Positions 1-8,723 of a DNA stretch of 64,000 bases are shown here, piece after piece (positions within the stretch are counted from its first letter, which is position 1; each line of letters begins with the position of its first letter). Source of the stretch: Bin125 sp026705025. GTDB taxonomy: Bacteria > Chloroflexota > Dehalococcoidia > Bin125. The stretch is taken from positions 62,001 to 126,000 of the forward strand of contig JAPPBN010000003.1 in NCBI GenBank assembly GCA_026705025.1. Reading direction: 5' to 3'. Below the pieces are notes generated by a model. That model saw only the letters and a program-made list of their open reading frames with translations, did no database searches and had not been told where the DNA came from. The position numbers and the translations under genes were made by a program.

Positions 1-1
1 G

Positions 2-112
2 GCCGCCGCCGGGGTTGAGATCGCGGAGGGAACCTCGATCAACGTGATCGGGATGGAAGGGCTCACGGCGATCGTCGAGTCGTCGGAGAGTGAGGAGGAG
101 CTGGATGAGTGA
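2..112 (+). CDS. 3' end of an NfeD-like protein (partial)
   Basis: Only the last 36 residues are in the window; the reading frame is open from the left edge to a TGA at 110. The tail reads as a short beta-rich segment (GTSINVIGMEGLTAIVE) followed by an acidic end (SSESEEELDE). The pattern of G, V-I-G-M-E-G-L and a final V-E resembles the C-terminal OB-fold of NfeD proteins, which pair with membrane stomatin/SPFH proteins or ClpP-type proteases. That assignment rests on a short stretch. The stop overlaps the start of the next gene, so the two are probably co-transcribed. Confidence 0.45.
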   Translation, partial: AAAGVEIAEGTSINVIGMEGLTAIVESSESEEELDE

Positions 113-479
113 GTCGAAGTTCGACCGATACTTCGCAGAGCTCGAAGAAGCGGAGCGTGCCGTCGCGTACCGGATTCGGGATGCGTTGCGCGACGCGGTG
201 GGAGGCAATCCGAAGATTTCCGAGACGACGAAGTGGAGCTATCCGGCCTGGGTGTATGCGGGCAAACGCGGCAATATGTGCAGCATCATGGGCGCCAACG
301 GATACGTGCGGCTGCAGTTTTTTCGCGGCGCGGAACTACCTGAGGCCGAGGCCCGGCTTGAGGGCACGGGCAAGGGGATGCGGCATCTCAAGGTGTGGTG
401 CGATAGGGAGTTCCCAGCTAAGGCAATTCAAGGATTGGTAGCGGATGCAGTTGCCTTGCATGCGGGGCAGGACCGATAA
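105..479 (+). CDS. DUF1801 (YdhG-like) protein
   Basis: A 124-residue cytoplasmic protein matching the DUF1801/YdhG pattern: an N-terminal helix with AYRIRDALRDAV, then SETTKWSYPAWVYAGKRGNMCS and a later GKGMRHLKVW segment. Members are small alpha/beta proteins of unknown biochemical role. I chose ATG at 105 over an in-frame GTG at 90 because GAGGAGG at 92-98 is well placed as a ribosome binding site for 105. The start overlaps the stop of the upstream partial gene, which suggests one transcript. It converges on rplS across a palindromic repeat. Confidence 0.7.
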   Translation: MSESKFDRYFAELEEAERAVAYRIRDALRDAVGGNPKISETTKWSYPAWVYAGKRGNMCSIMGANGYVRLQFFRGAELPEAEARLEGTGKGMRHLKVWCDREFPAKAIQGLVADAVALHAGQDR

Positions 480-498
480 CTGAATACGGCAAGGCGAC

Positions 499-538
499 GG
501 GCCCTCACCCTAACCCTCTCCCTCAGGGAGAGGGGACC
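499..538 (+). repeat. Dispersed palindromic repeat, family A copy 1
   Basis: GGGCCCTCACCC leads into a perfect 10 bp inverted repeat (CCCTCTCCCT, one base, complement; 514-534) and a GGGGACC tail. Closely similar copies lie at 32321, 50870, 53336 and 56912, all in the same orientation. This copy sits between the converging ends of the DUF1801 gene and rplS. It could act as a two-way terminator, but neither strand has a T-run after the hairpin. Confidence 0.85.
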
Positions 539-562
539 AGAACGGGAGTATGGAAGAGCCGC

Positions 563-931
563 CTAGTACGAGTGGATCGCGCGTTTGGCGTTTCGAGGGC
601 GCTGGGGGATTCGGGCGGCCCGGCCGGTTCGCTCGCGGAGGTAGTAGAGGCGGGAGCGGCGGACTCGGCCTCGGCGGGTGACCTCGACCTTCTCGATCCT
701 CGGTGAGTGATAGAGGAAGGTGCGCTCGACGCCGATGCCCTTGGTCACGCGGCGGACGGTGAAATTGGAGGACGAGCCCTGCTTCTTGCGGCGGATGACG
801 ACACCCTCGAAGACCTGGGTGCGCTCGCGGTCGCCCTCGACGATCACCGCGTGGACGCGGACGGTGTCACCGGGCTGGAATTCCTCGATATCCGGATTGC
901 GTTCATAGGTCAGGAGGTCGCTGCGGTCCAT
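563..931 (-). CDS. rplS: 50S ribosomal protein L19
   Basis: A 122-residue protein of normal L19 length. It carries the family features: NPDIEEFQPGDTVRVHA at residues 12-28, then FEGVVIRRKKQGSSSNFTVRR and the basic C-terminal part with GRVRRSRLYYLRE. L19 sits at the 30S-50S interface. It is the last gene of the long minus-strand run, 105 nt downstream of trmD. trmD-rplS adjacency is common in bacteria. Confidence 0.97.
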   Translation of the reverse strand: MDRSDLLTYERNPDIEEFQPGDTVRVHAVIVEGDRERTQVFEGVVIRRKKQGSSSNFTVRRVTKGIGVERTFLYHSPRIEKVEVTRRGRVRRSRLYYLRERTGRAARIPQRPRNAKRAIHSY

Positions 932-1036
932 GATCAGCTCCGGATGGGAAGGTTGGGAAATGGGCTGGAGGTCGTGGTTTCATCTTACGACCGAACCCGG
1001 CTTGCGTTCTAGCCGATCGTGGTTGCGGCCTCGAGG

Positions 1037-1741
1037 TCAGGTGGTTGTCTCCGACACATCATCGTCCTCGGACATCAGGTCGGGACGGCGGGCGCGGGTG
1101 CGCTCGATCTGCCGCTCTCGACGCCAGCGCTCCACTGCGCCGTGGTCGCCGCTGAGCAGAATGTCAGGAACTCGCCATCCGCGAAACTCCGGCGGCCTCG
1201 TGTACTGGGGATACTCGAGCAGTCCGGCGCTGAATGACTCCTCTACCGTCGACTGGGGTGAGCCGAGCGCACCGGGTTGGAGCCGGACGAGGGCGTCGAC
1301 CAGCACAACAGCGGCCGGTTCGCCGCCGGAGAGCACGTAATCGCCGATGGAGATCTCCTCGTCGACCAGGTGCTCACGCACTCGTTCGTCGACGCCTTCA
1401 TAGCGACCGCAGAGGATGATCAACCTGTCTTCGCGCGCGAGGCGCCGCGCCAGCGCCTGGTCGAGGCGTTGGCCCTGCGGGGTCAGCAGCACCGCGTGGC
1501 CGGGATTGTCCTGGCTGCGCAGCGTCTCGACTGCCCGGAACCAGGGTTCAGGCTTCATCACCATCCCCGCTCCGCCGCCGTACGGGTAGTCGTCGACCGT
1601 CCGGTGGCGATCGTCGGTGTAGTCGCGCAGGTCGTGGACCTGGAGTTCGACGATCCTGCGATCGCGGGCGCGTTTGATGATGCTGTGTTCAAACGCGCCC
1701 GCGAGCAGCGGCGGGAAGATGGTGATGACGTCGATTCGCAT
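1037..1741 (-). CDS. trmD: tRNA (guanine-37-N1)-methyltransferase
   Basis: This SPOUT-class methyltransferase makes m1G37 next to the anticodon and so prevents +1 frameshifting. The 234-residue product opens MRIDVITIFP. It contains the knotted AdoMet-binding signature: LTPQGQ near 86-91, LCGRYEGVDERV at 110-121 and EISIGDYVLSGGE at 129-141. I chose ATG at 1741 rather than GTG at 1744 because the family begins M-R/K-I-D. It lies 26 nt after ftsZ and before rplS, so the tRNA/ribosome genes appear attached to the end of the division operon. Confidence 0.96.
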   Translation of the reverse strand: MRIDVITIFPPLLAGAFEHSIIKRARDRRIVELQVHDLRDYTDDRHRTVDDYPYGGGAGMVMKPEPWFRAVETLRSQDNPGHAVLLTPQGQRLDQALARRLAREDRLIILCGRYEGVDERVREHLVDEEISIGDYVLSGGEPAAVVLVDALVRLQPGALGSPQSTVEESFSAGLLEYPQYTRPPEFRGWRVPDILLSGDHGAVERWRRERQIERTRARRPDLMSEDDDVSETTT

Positions 1742-1767
1742 CACCCGGTGCGGCTTTCAGACTTGCC

Positions 1768-2997
1768 TTAGTCGCGGCCGAACGCGGCATTGGGATCCCA
1801 GCGACGCTTGCCTCCGCCCGCGCTTCCGCCGTTGTTGGTGGTCACGGATTGGCGGTGATGGAGGAAGGCCGGCGTCGCGAGTTCTTCGGCGCTGCGAGGT
1901 TCGACCGGATTGAAGGTCAAGTTCTCGAGGATGTCTTCACGAGAGGGCGGGAGCGGCGCGGCCGGCTCGGCGAAGGCAGGCGCGGTCTGTTGTGCGGCGG
2001 CGAACGCCGGAGCGCCGTAGGTGCTCGATTGCTCTGCGGCGTCGACGAAACCGGTGGCAATCAACGTCATGTGAATGTCGCCGTCGAGGTCCTCGTCGAC
2101 CACGGTGCCCATGATGATCTCGGCGTTGGGGTGGACCTTCTCGCGGACGAAGTCGGCGATCTGGGACAGCTCCAGCATGCCCAGGTCGCCAGCGGAGGTG
2201 ACGTTGTAGAGCACGCGCGTGGCGCCGTGGATGCTGTCCTCGAGCAACGGTGAATGGATTGCTTCTTCGACGGCGTCGATGGCGCGGTTGTCGCCGGAGC
2301 CGTGGCCAAGCGCCATCAGTGCGTGTCCGCCGCCGCCCATCACCTTCTTGACGTCATTGAAGTCGAGGTTGATTTCGCCGGGGACGGTGAGCACGTCGGA
2401 AATGCCACGGACGGCCTGGCGCAGCACGTCGTCGGCGCGATGGAAGGCCTGCGTGACCGTGAGACTGCGGTCATTCCTGTCGATCAGGCGCTGGTTCGGG
2501 ATCACGATCACGGTGTCGGCGACGTCGTTGAGGCGGTCGATGCCGTCCTGGGCGGCGCTTGATCGCGGGACGCCTTCAAATTCAAACGGTCGGGTGACGA
2601 CAGCGATGGTCAAGGCGCCGGCCTGCCGGGCCATTTCGGCGACGATCGGAGCGGCGCCGGTTCCGGTACCTCCGCCCATGCCTGCCGTGATGAAGGCCAT
2701 GTCAACGTCGCTGAAGATGTTGCGAATCTCGTCGCGGCTGTTCTCCGCCGCGCGGGCGCCGCGTTCCGGGTCGCCACCGACGCCCAGACCGTCGGACTCC
2801 GCATCGGCGATGCGGACGATGGTCTCGGCCCGGGAGCTTGAGAGTTGCTGGTTGTCAGTGTTGACGGCGACGAATTCGACGCCACGGATCTTGTCGGAGA
2901 TCATCCGGTTGACGGCGTTGCAGCCACCGCCGCCGACGCCAACGACGGTGATCGGCGGAATACCCTCGCTTCGGCTGTTGTGGAGTCGTCTGCTCAT
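1768..2997 (-). CDS. ftsZ: Cell division GTPase FtsZ
   Basis: The tubulin-like GTPase that forms the Z-ring at mid-cell. The 409-residue product has GVGGGGCNAVNRM at 20-32 and the tubulin signature GGGTGTG at 108-114. I placed the start at ATG 2997, not the upstream in-frame GTG-type extension, because AGAGGAA precedes it at normal spacing and FtsZ begins close to the first beta strand. The usual C-terminal conserved peptide appears as ATPAFLHHR near residue 374. It is followed by a further tail of about 30 residues ending WDPNAAFGRD, whereas in most FtsZ proteins the peptide is terminal. ftsA lies upstream with a 95 nt gap. Confidence 0.98.
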   Translation of the reverse strand: MSRRLHNSRSEGIPPITVVGVGGGGCNAVNRMISDKIRGVEFVAVNTDNQQLSSSRAETIVRIADAESDGLGVGGDPERGARAAENSRDEIRNIFSDVDMAFITAGMGGGTGTGAAPIVAEMARQAGALTIAVVTRPFEFEGVPRSSAAQDGIDRLNDVADTVIVIPNQRLIDRNDRSLTVTQAFHRADDVLRQAVRGISDVLTVPGEINLDFNDVKKVMGGGGHALMALGHGSGDNRAIDAVEEAIHSPLLEDSIHGATRVLYNVTSAGDLGMLELSQIADFVREKVHPNAEIIMGTVVDEDLDGDIHMTLIATGFVDAAEQSSTYGAPAFAAAQQTAPAFAEPAAPLPPSREDILENLTFNPVEPRSAEELATPAFLHHRQSVTTNNGGSAGGGKRRWDPNAAFGRD

Positions 2998-3092
2998 CTG
3001 CTGGTTCCTCTCGTTCGTCCCTGTGGCTGTGTCGATCGGTTCAGTGTCTGTTGACCGCCGCCCGCACATTGGGCAGCCGGTTCATGGGTTGG

Positions 3093-4373
3093 TTATGAGT
3101 TGGGACTAAAGACGCGAGCCAGGCCGGCGACGCCTGATGCGATCGATGAAAGCATCGAGCCAGCGCTGTCCGGGCTTCTGCTCGTGGCACGATTGCGATT
3201 GGGTTGGATGACGTCGCTGGAGTCGAGCATCCAGTCCAGCATGCCGACCACCCCCAGGGCGTCGGGACGGCTCAACCTGTCAGTCAGCCCGTAGAGGTCG
3301 CCGGCGCCCGCGACTCTGGCGGGGGATTCCATCGCCTTGCTGAATAGCAGGTCAACGCCACCCAGCATTGCGCCGGAACCGGTCAGGACGACGCCGCCGG
3401 CAACGGCCTGTTGAAGCTGGTGCTCGGTGATCCGGGCTGAGATCATTGAGATGATCTCGGACACCCGCGCGTTGATGATCTCAGCGACAAACGATGGCTG
3501 CGCCGATTGGCTGTTCCCGGAGCCGGGCGAGAATCCGCGCAACTCGATATCGGCGGCATGGTCGGGTACCAGCTGTGGAACGGCCTGACCGTGGAGATGC
3601 ATGACCCGGCGGGCCTCTTCGCTGGTGCAATGGAGGCCGATCGACAGATCGCGTGCGATGTGCGATGTTCCGATCTGGATGGCTGATGTGTGGGAGATGG
3701 CGCCGTCCTCGAAGGCCGTAAGCGTGGTCGTGCCGGCATCGAGGCCGACCACCAGCACTCCGAACTCTTTTTCGTCGCCGCGGACGGCGCGTTCGGCCGC
3801 AACGACCGGCTTGGCGGCGATCAGCTCGACATCGACCCCGGCGTTCTGAATGCAGTGAGCAGCGTTCTGGATGGCGCTCTGGGAGGCGGTTACCAGGTGC
3901 ATCGAGACGTCGAGCCGCTGTCCATGCTGTCCGCGAGGATCGAACGATCGGCGCTCGGAATCGACGACGTAATAGCGAGGGATCGCGTGCAGCAGGGTGC
4001 TGGAAGCGTTGATTGTGACAGCGCGGCCCGAGTCGATCGCGCGGAGCAGGTCGGCGTCGCGGATCGGTTCGCCGGACGACGGCAAGGCCACGGCGCCGCG
4101 GTTGTTCATGCTCTGTAGATGGGCCCCCGATACGGCGATGCCGACGGAGAGAATCTCCCGGGCTGCAGACGATTCAGCCTGTTCGATCGAGTGTCGGATC
4201 GCACCGGCGGCACGGGATACGTGGGAAATCTGTCCGGCTTCGATCCCGGCTGAGGGCGACTGCCCGACACCCAGAATGTGCAGCCGGCCATGTTCGTTTC
4301 GGCCGCCCACGACCGTGGTGATGACGGACGACCCGAGATCAATGGCGACGCTGGCAGTTGAGATTGGCGGCAT
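3093..4373 (-). CDS. ftsA: Cell division protein FtsA
   Basis: An actin-like ATPase that tethers FtsZ to the membrane. The 426 residues include the phosphate-1 motif AIDLGSSVIT (10-19), an SHS2-type insertion in the first half and the phosphate-2 motif VVGLDAGTTTLTAF (208-221). The C-terminus (SSIASGVAGLARVF) has the pattern of the amphipathic membrane-targeting helix. Length is normal. It sits directly upstream of ftsZ and 45 nt downstream of ftsQ, the standard ftsQ-ftsA-ftsZ order. Confidence 0.96.
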   Translation of the reverse strand: MPPISTASVAIDLGSSVITTVVGGRNEHGRLHILGVGQSPSAGIEAGQISHVSRAAGAIRHSIEQAESSAAREILSVGIAVSGAHLQSMNNRGAVALPSSGEPIRDADLLRAIDSGRAVTINASSTLLHAIPRYYVVDSERRSFDPRGQHGQRLDVSMHLVTASQSAIQNAAHCIQNAGVDVELIAAKPVVAAERAVRGDEKEFGVLVVGLDAGTTTLTAFEDGAISHTSAIQIGTSHIARDLSIGLHCTSEEARRVMHLHGQAVPQLVPDHAADIELRGFSPGSGNSQSAQPSFVAEIINARVSEIISMISARITEHQLQQAVAGGVVLTGSGAMLGGVDLLFSKAMESPARVAGAGDLYGLTDRLSRPDALGVVGMLDWMLDSSDVIQPNRNRATSRSPDSAGSMLSSIASGVAGLARVFSPNS

Positions 4374-4418
4374 ATGTGCTCCAGACGTGTTTGTCTGTCG
4401 ATCTCGCTGGTTGTTGGA

Positions 4419-5327
4419 CTAGTCGGAAATGCTGGCGGTGGCATGATCATGGTTGCGAATGCCGCGCCCGACATTCAGACCAATCTCGACCCTGGGACGT
4501 AGACCGAAGCGCAAGTCTGCGTAGAGCAACGGCTCGGATCGCTGCAACGCTTCACGCTCCAGCAGATCCCAGACCGCGTACTTGTAATCGAAGCCGTCGG
4601 CATCGCCGAACACGATGCGTCCGTGTTCGGTTATGACCACGAGCCCTTCAGTGAGGGACCACTCGAAGGAGAGGATGCCGGGGAGCGGCAGCGGCGCGCC
4701 GCGTTGATGGAGCGCGGCGGCCATGTTGACCGCGTTGGTATCGACGACCGCTCCGGCCTTGATTGCCGGCAACGCCGAGACCTGGGTCACGATCGGTCCG
4801 TTGAATAACGGCGCAGCGCCCTCGAGGACCACGCCCTCTGCGTCAATTGCCCACACGGTGTTGTCGGCCCGCCACCGGCCCCACGGCGTACGTTCCACTA
4901 TGACAACTTTTATGCCATTCGGCCAGTCACGAAGCACGGAAGCTTCCTTGATCATTGGCAACGTCAGCACCCGCTGACGTGCGGACTCAAGATCGGCCAA
5001 CATGACGTGCTGGCCCTTGAGTCCGACGAGTTGTTTGACTGATGCGGCCGAGACGACATCGGCGCCTTCGACTTCCACGCTGTCGATGTCCAGAAACGGC
5101 GAATTGAGCAGCGCGATCATGACTGCGAGTGAGGCAACCGACAGCACGACCGCCGCGAACATCAGACGGGACCAGCGAACCCGCCGACCGACGAGGGACG
5201 CGGGCGAGCAGATCGAGATGAGCCTGGTTAGCACCTGGCGTTTCCGCGATAGGGGAACCGGCTGAACGACGGCTTCATGGACATCGTTTCGTCCGTCATC
5301 GTTGGCGGCGTCAGGAATCCCGTTCAC
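4419..5327 (-). CDS. ftsQ: Cell division protein FtsQ/DivIB
   Basis: A bitopic divisome protein of 302 residues. An N-terminal cytoplasmic arm of about 50 residues ends in RRVRWSR. It is followed by one transmembrane helix (about 54-75) and then the POTRA domain beginning LDIDSVEVEGADVVSAASV. The rest matches the FtsQ beta domain (IKVVIVERTPWGRWR, then AIDAEGVVLEG). It overlaps ddl by 4 nt and precedes ftsA. Sequence is weakly conserved in this family, so the call rests on topology, POTRA and position together. Confidence 0.9.
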   Translation of the reverse strand: MNGIPDAANDDGRNDVHEAVVQPVPLSRKRQVLTRLISICSPASLVGRRVRWSRLMFAAVVLSVASLAVMIALLNSPFLDIDSVEVEGADVVSAASVKQLVGLKGQHVMLADLESARQRVLTLPMIKEASVLRDWPNGIKVVIVERTPWGRWRADNTVWAIDAEGVVLEGAAPLFNGPIVTQVSALPAIKAGAVVDTNAVNMAAALHQRGAPLPLPGILSFEWSLTEGLVVITEHGRIVFGDADGFDYKYAVWDLLEREALQRSEPLLYADLRFGLRPRVEIGLNVGRGIRNHDHATASISD

Positions 5328-6436
5328 GAACCGGCCTCCGGTTCTCGAGGACCCCTGCGACCAGCGCGGCTCCGATGTCGTTCAACGCCAAGATCGACGA
5401 GGCGATCGACGAGCGCGCCGAGTGGCAGACCGGCTACTTCGAGCAGGCGCGGATACATGGAGGCGGACGTCAATCCCGGAATCGTGTTGAGTTCGCCCAG
5501 CCAGAGCTGGTTATCGGGTCCGAGCAGGAAATCAGCGCGCACCATGCCCTCTGCTCCGATGGCGTCCCAGGCCCGGAGAGATATGTCCTGCATTCGACGC
5601 GTCGTGTGATCGTCGACATCTGCCGGTGCGATCAGTTCGGTGTCCGGGTCCTCATACTTGGCGGCGTAGTCGTAAAACTCGCGCCTGGTGCGGATCTCAC
5701 CAAGAGGAGACGCAATCGGCCGGCCGCCACCCGCTGTCCCGAGCACGCCGCATTCGATCTCCCTGGGCGACGGCATCGCCTCTTCGATCAAGACTTCGTC
5801 GTCGACGCCAAACGCGGCCTCAATGGCATCGCCGATCTCTTCACGACTGTTCACTCTGGTGATGCCGATGCTGGAGCCTCCGCGGGACGGCTTGATGAAC
5901 TGCGGATAGCCGATCTCGGCAGCCCGGCGAATCATGCCGCTGGCGTCGTTGCGCCAGTCGTCGCAGCTGACGCCGATCCAGGGAGCAACAGGGATGCCTG
6001 CCTGGGTCAGAATCAGTTTGCAGCGGGCCTTGTCCATCGCGATCGCCGATGCGGCGACGGAGGAGCCGACATAGGCGAGATCGAGCGTCTCCAGGAAGCC
6101 CTGGAGGATGCCGTCTTCTCCCGTGGTTCCGTGAATCAGCGGGAAGACGGCGTCACATTCGAGCAGCGCGGCGATCGTTTCGGGGCTGATTGGAGCTCGC
6201 CCTGGATTGGCCGGTTCGGGAATCTCCTCGACTGCGCCGCGATCAATGTCTTTCATCGCCGCCAGCGACTCCTGTGGATCAAGCCACCCGCCCGTTCGGG
6301 ACACCGCGAACGGGACCGTGCGCCATCGAGATGGATCGACCGCGTTGATCACGGCCCTGGCGGACCGAGTCGAGATCGTGTGCTCGACGGAGGCGCCGCC
6401 GAGCACGATTCCGAGAACGCCAGGTTCAGTCGTCAA
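5324..6436 (-). CDS. ddl: D-alanine--D-alanine ligase
   Basis: An ATP-grasp enzyme that joins two D-alanines for the peptidoglycan stem peptide. The 370-residue product shows GIVLGGASVEH at 9-19, FPLIHGTTGEDG at 98-109, the ATP-grasp loop PSRGGSSIGITRV at 183-195 and a C-terminal GELNTIPGLTS, all expected of Ddl. Length is typical. It overlaps murB by 11 nt upstream and ftsQ by 4 nt downstream, consistent with translational coupling. Confidence 0.97.
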   Translation of the reverse strand: MTTEPGVLGIVLGGASVEHTISTRSARAVINAVDPSRWRTVPFAVSRTGGWLDPQESLAAMKDIDRGAVEEIPEPANPGRAPISPETIAALLECDAVFPLIHGTTGEDGILQGFLETLDLAYVGSSVAASAIAMDKARCKLILTQAGIPVAPWIGVSCDDWRNDASGMIRRAAEIGYPQFIKPSRGGSSIGITRVNSREEIGDAIEAAFGVDDEVLIEEAMPSPREIECGVLGTAGGGRPIASPLGEIRTRREFYDYAAKYEDPDTELIAPADVDDHTTRRMQDISLRAWDAIGAEGMVRADFLLGPDNQLWLGELNTIPGLTSASMYPRLLEVAGLPLGALVDRLVDLGVERHRSRAGRRGPREPEAGS

Positions 6437-7361
6437 TGCCGACCTCCTCGCCCAACACGGCGATCTCCGGTTCGAGCCGGATGCCGAATCGGTCCGCTAC
6501 CTGGTCTTGTACGCGCCTGATGAGCGCGAGAAAGTCGGAGGCGCGAGCGTTGCGGACATCGACATTGAGGATGTAGTTGGCGTGCAAGTCGGAGACCTGG
6601 GCGGCTCCAATTCGAGCGCCCTTCAGGCCGGCAGCTTCGATCAGTTGCCCCGCGGCCCGCTCGTCGCCGACGGGGTTCTTGAAGGTGGATCCGAGCGACG
6701 GTCCAGTGGGCGCGTTTGACTTGCGCAGCGCCTCAACGCGATCGATCTCGGCGAGGGATGCGTAGACATCGCCTGGTTCCAGTTGGAGCGTGAGCGACGT
6801 GACGATGTGCCCCTGGAGCTCGCCGCTACGCAGCTTCGAGTCGCGGTATGAGAGTCCGAGTTCGTCCGCGGTGTAGACATCGACCTGGCCGTCAGGCGAG
6901 ATTGCCGTGATTGAAACGAGCACATCGGAGAGATCCGAACCGTAGGCGCCGGCGTTGGTCGGTAGCCCTCCGCCGATCGCTCCCGGAATGCCAGCGGCCC
7001 ATTCGAGTCCAGCCAGGCCGGCGCGGGCGGTCGACCTGGCCAGCGTGGCGAACCGAGTACCCGAGTCGACTTCGATCATCGCATCGCCGACCCTGTGGCA
7101 GGTTCGGGTTTCGTTCTTGATCACCAGGCCGCGGATTCCGCCGTCCCTGATGAGGACATTGGAACCGGCGCCAAGCATGGTCAGTGATGCCTGGGAACAA
7201 CGTGCCGCGCGAACCGCGTCGATCAGCGCCTGACGGTCGCGGACGACGACGAACCACTCTGCCGGTCCACCGACCTGGACGAATGTGTGCCGGCTGAGTG
7301 GCTCGCCATGTAGCGCTCCCAACTCTTGCATGAGCGCCTGAAGGATCTGCGATCTGGTCAC
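6426..7361 (-). CDS. murB: UDP-N-acetylenolpyruvoylglucosamine reductase
   Basis: A FAD-dependent enzyme that reduces UDP-GlcNAc-enolpyruvate to UDP-MurNAc with NADPH. The 311 residues contain the FAD-binding segments GAGSNVLIRDGG (64-75) and WAAGIPGAIGGGLPTNAGAYG, and GSTFKNP, which carries the catalytic serine, near residue 225. Length fits MurB. It overlaps murC by 4 nt. murA, the preceding step, is not in this cluster. Confidence 0.96.
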   Translation of the reverse strand: MTRSQILQALMQELGALHGEPLSRHTFVQVGGPAEWFVVVRDRQALIDAVRAARCSQASLTMLGAGSNVLIRDGGIRGLVIKNETRTCHRVGDAMIEVDSGTRFATLARSTARAGLAGLEWAAGIPGAIGGGLPTNAGAYGSDLSDVLVSITAISPDGQVDVYTADELGLSYRDSKLRSGELQGHIVTSLTLQLEPGDVYASLAEIDRVEALRKSNAPTGPSLGSTFKNPVGDERAAGQLIEAAGLKGARIGAAQVSDLHANYILNVDVRNARASDFLALIRRVQDQVADRFGIRLEPEIAVLGEEVGIDD

Positions 7362-8716
7362 GATTCGGTGCCCAATCGGGACAGGATGATGGGTCCGGCG
7401 GCGTCGATGTCGCCGGCGCCCATCGTGATGATCAGATCGCCGGCCTGGGCCTGGTCGGCGGCCAGTTCGGCGCTCCGTTCGACCGATCCGGCGTAGCTCG
7501 CCTTCGGCGCAACGATCTCACCGGCCAGTTGCTCCGCGGTCATCTCCTCGCCCGACATCGCCCGGGCGGCGTAGGTGTCGACCGTGTAGACGATGTCCGC
7601 CGCGGCGAAACAGCTGCGGAAGCCATCGAGCAGGTAGGACGTGCGTGTGTACGTATGCGGCTGGAAGAGGACAACTAAGCGGCGGTCTGGCCAGCGCTGG
7701 CGGGCTGCCGCAATCGCGGCGGACACCTCCGTCGGATGGTGGGCGTAATCGTCGAGCACGAGAACGTCGTTGGACTCGCCGTGAAGCTGAAAGCGTCGGT
7801 TGACTCCCTTGAAGGTCGACAGCGCTTCGGCCGCGGCCGGGCCATCAAAACCGGCAACTTCCAGCGCCGCCAGGGCAGCGGCCGCATTCTGCTGCTGATA
7901 CTCGCCCGGTTGCCTGAGACGACCGCTGATCTTCGAGCTCGGAGTGGCGAGCTCATAGTCCTCACCATTCGATGTAATCCGGTAGTCGGCCGCTACGCGG
8001 GAGGAACAGGTCACAATCTGAACGTCGGGACGCTGAACCTCGAGCTTCGACGCAATCTCGACGGCAAGCGGTGAATCGACACCGGAGATCAGGGTTCCTC
8101 CCTGCTTCACCGTGCCGACGTAGCGCAGAAAGGCCTCTTCGAGCGCTGCCTGTGATCCGTAGTAGTCGAGATGGTCGGGTTCGCAGTTGGTCAGCACAGC
8201 GACCTGCGGGGTGTAGTGATGGAATGCGCGTCCATATTCGTCGGCCTCAAGCACGAGCCAGGGATCGTTGCCGCGTCTGGCGTGAACGCAGAAGCCGGGC
8301 ACTTCGCCGCCGATCACGTAGCCGGCGTCGCGGCCCGAAGCTCGCATCGCGTGGGCGATCATGGCGGTGGTCGTGGTCTTGCCGTGCGTGCCTCCGACGG
8401 TGATGACGTCGCGCGGCGCGGCGATCTCGGAGAGCAGCTCCGCACGGGTCTGCAGGGGAATACCGAGTTCAATGGTCCTGGCGATCTCTGGATGCGACTC
8501 CGGCACCGCTGCCGTACGGACGACGTGCGTCGCGGTGGTGACGTGATGCTCGTTATGTCCGATCATGATTCGAGCGCCTCGGTCTCTGAGGGGCTGCAGA
8601 ATCGGGCTGTCGGCGCGGTCGCAACCAGATACGACGAGGCCATCGTCGAGCAGAATGTGCGCGAGGGCGGACATATGGATCCCGCCAATGCCGACGAAGT
8701 GGACGTTCAAGGTCAT
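7358..8716 (-). CDS. murC: UDP-N-acetylmuramate--L-alanine ligase
   Basis: Adds L-alanine to UDP-MurNAc in the cytoplasm. From ATG 8716 the product is 452 residues. It starts MTLNVHFVGIGGIHMSALA, the MurC Rossmann motif, and has the Mur ligase P-loop VGGTHGKTTTT near 107-117. An in-frame TTG at 8740 would extend it 8 residues into murG, but the ATG gives the canonical family start 7 nt after the murG stop. C-terminal LVVLFQPHTYTRT is also typical of MurC. Confidence 0.97.
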   Translation of the reverse strand: MTLNVHFVGIGGIHMSALAHILLDDGLVVSGCDRADSPILQPLRDRGARIMIGHNEHHVTTATHVVRTAAVPESHPEIARTIELGIPLQTRAELLSEIAAPRDVITVGGTHGKTTTTAMIAHAMRASGRDAGYVIGGEVPGFCVHARRGNDPWLVLEADEYGRAFHHYTPQVAVLTNCEPDHLDYYGSQAALEEAFLRYVGTVKQGGTLISGVDSPLAVEIASKLEVQRPDVQIVTCSSRVAADYRITSNGEDYELATPSSKISGRLRQPGEYQQQNAAAALAALEVAGFDGPAAAEALSTFKGVNRRFQLHGESNDVLVLDDYAHHPTEVSAAIAAARQRWPDRRLVVLFQPHTYTRTSYLLDGFRSCFAAADIVYTVDTYAARAMSGEEMTAEQLAGEIVAPKASYAGSVERSAELAADQAQAGDLIITMGAGDIDAAGPIILSRLGTES

Positions 8717-8723
8717 CGTTACG

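Noticed and set aside
514..534. Intrinsic terminator at the family A hairpin
   Set aside because: The stem is strong but no T-run follows on either strand, and the unit recurs in non-terminal positions.
5375..6520. Long plus-strand open frame across ddl and murB
   Set aside because: Entirely opposite well-supported genes, with no recognisable domain and no ribosome binding site.
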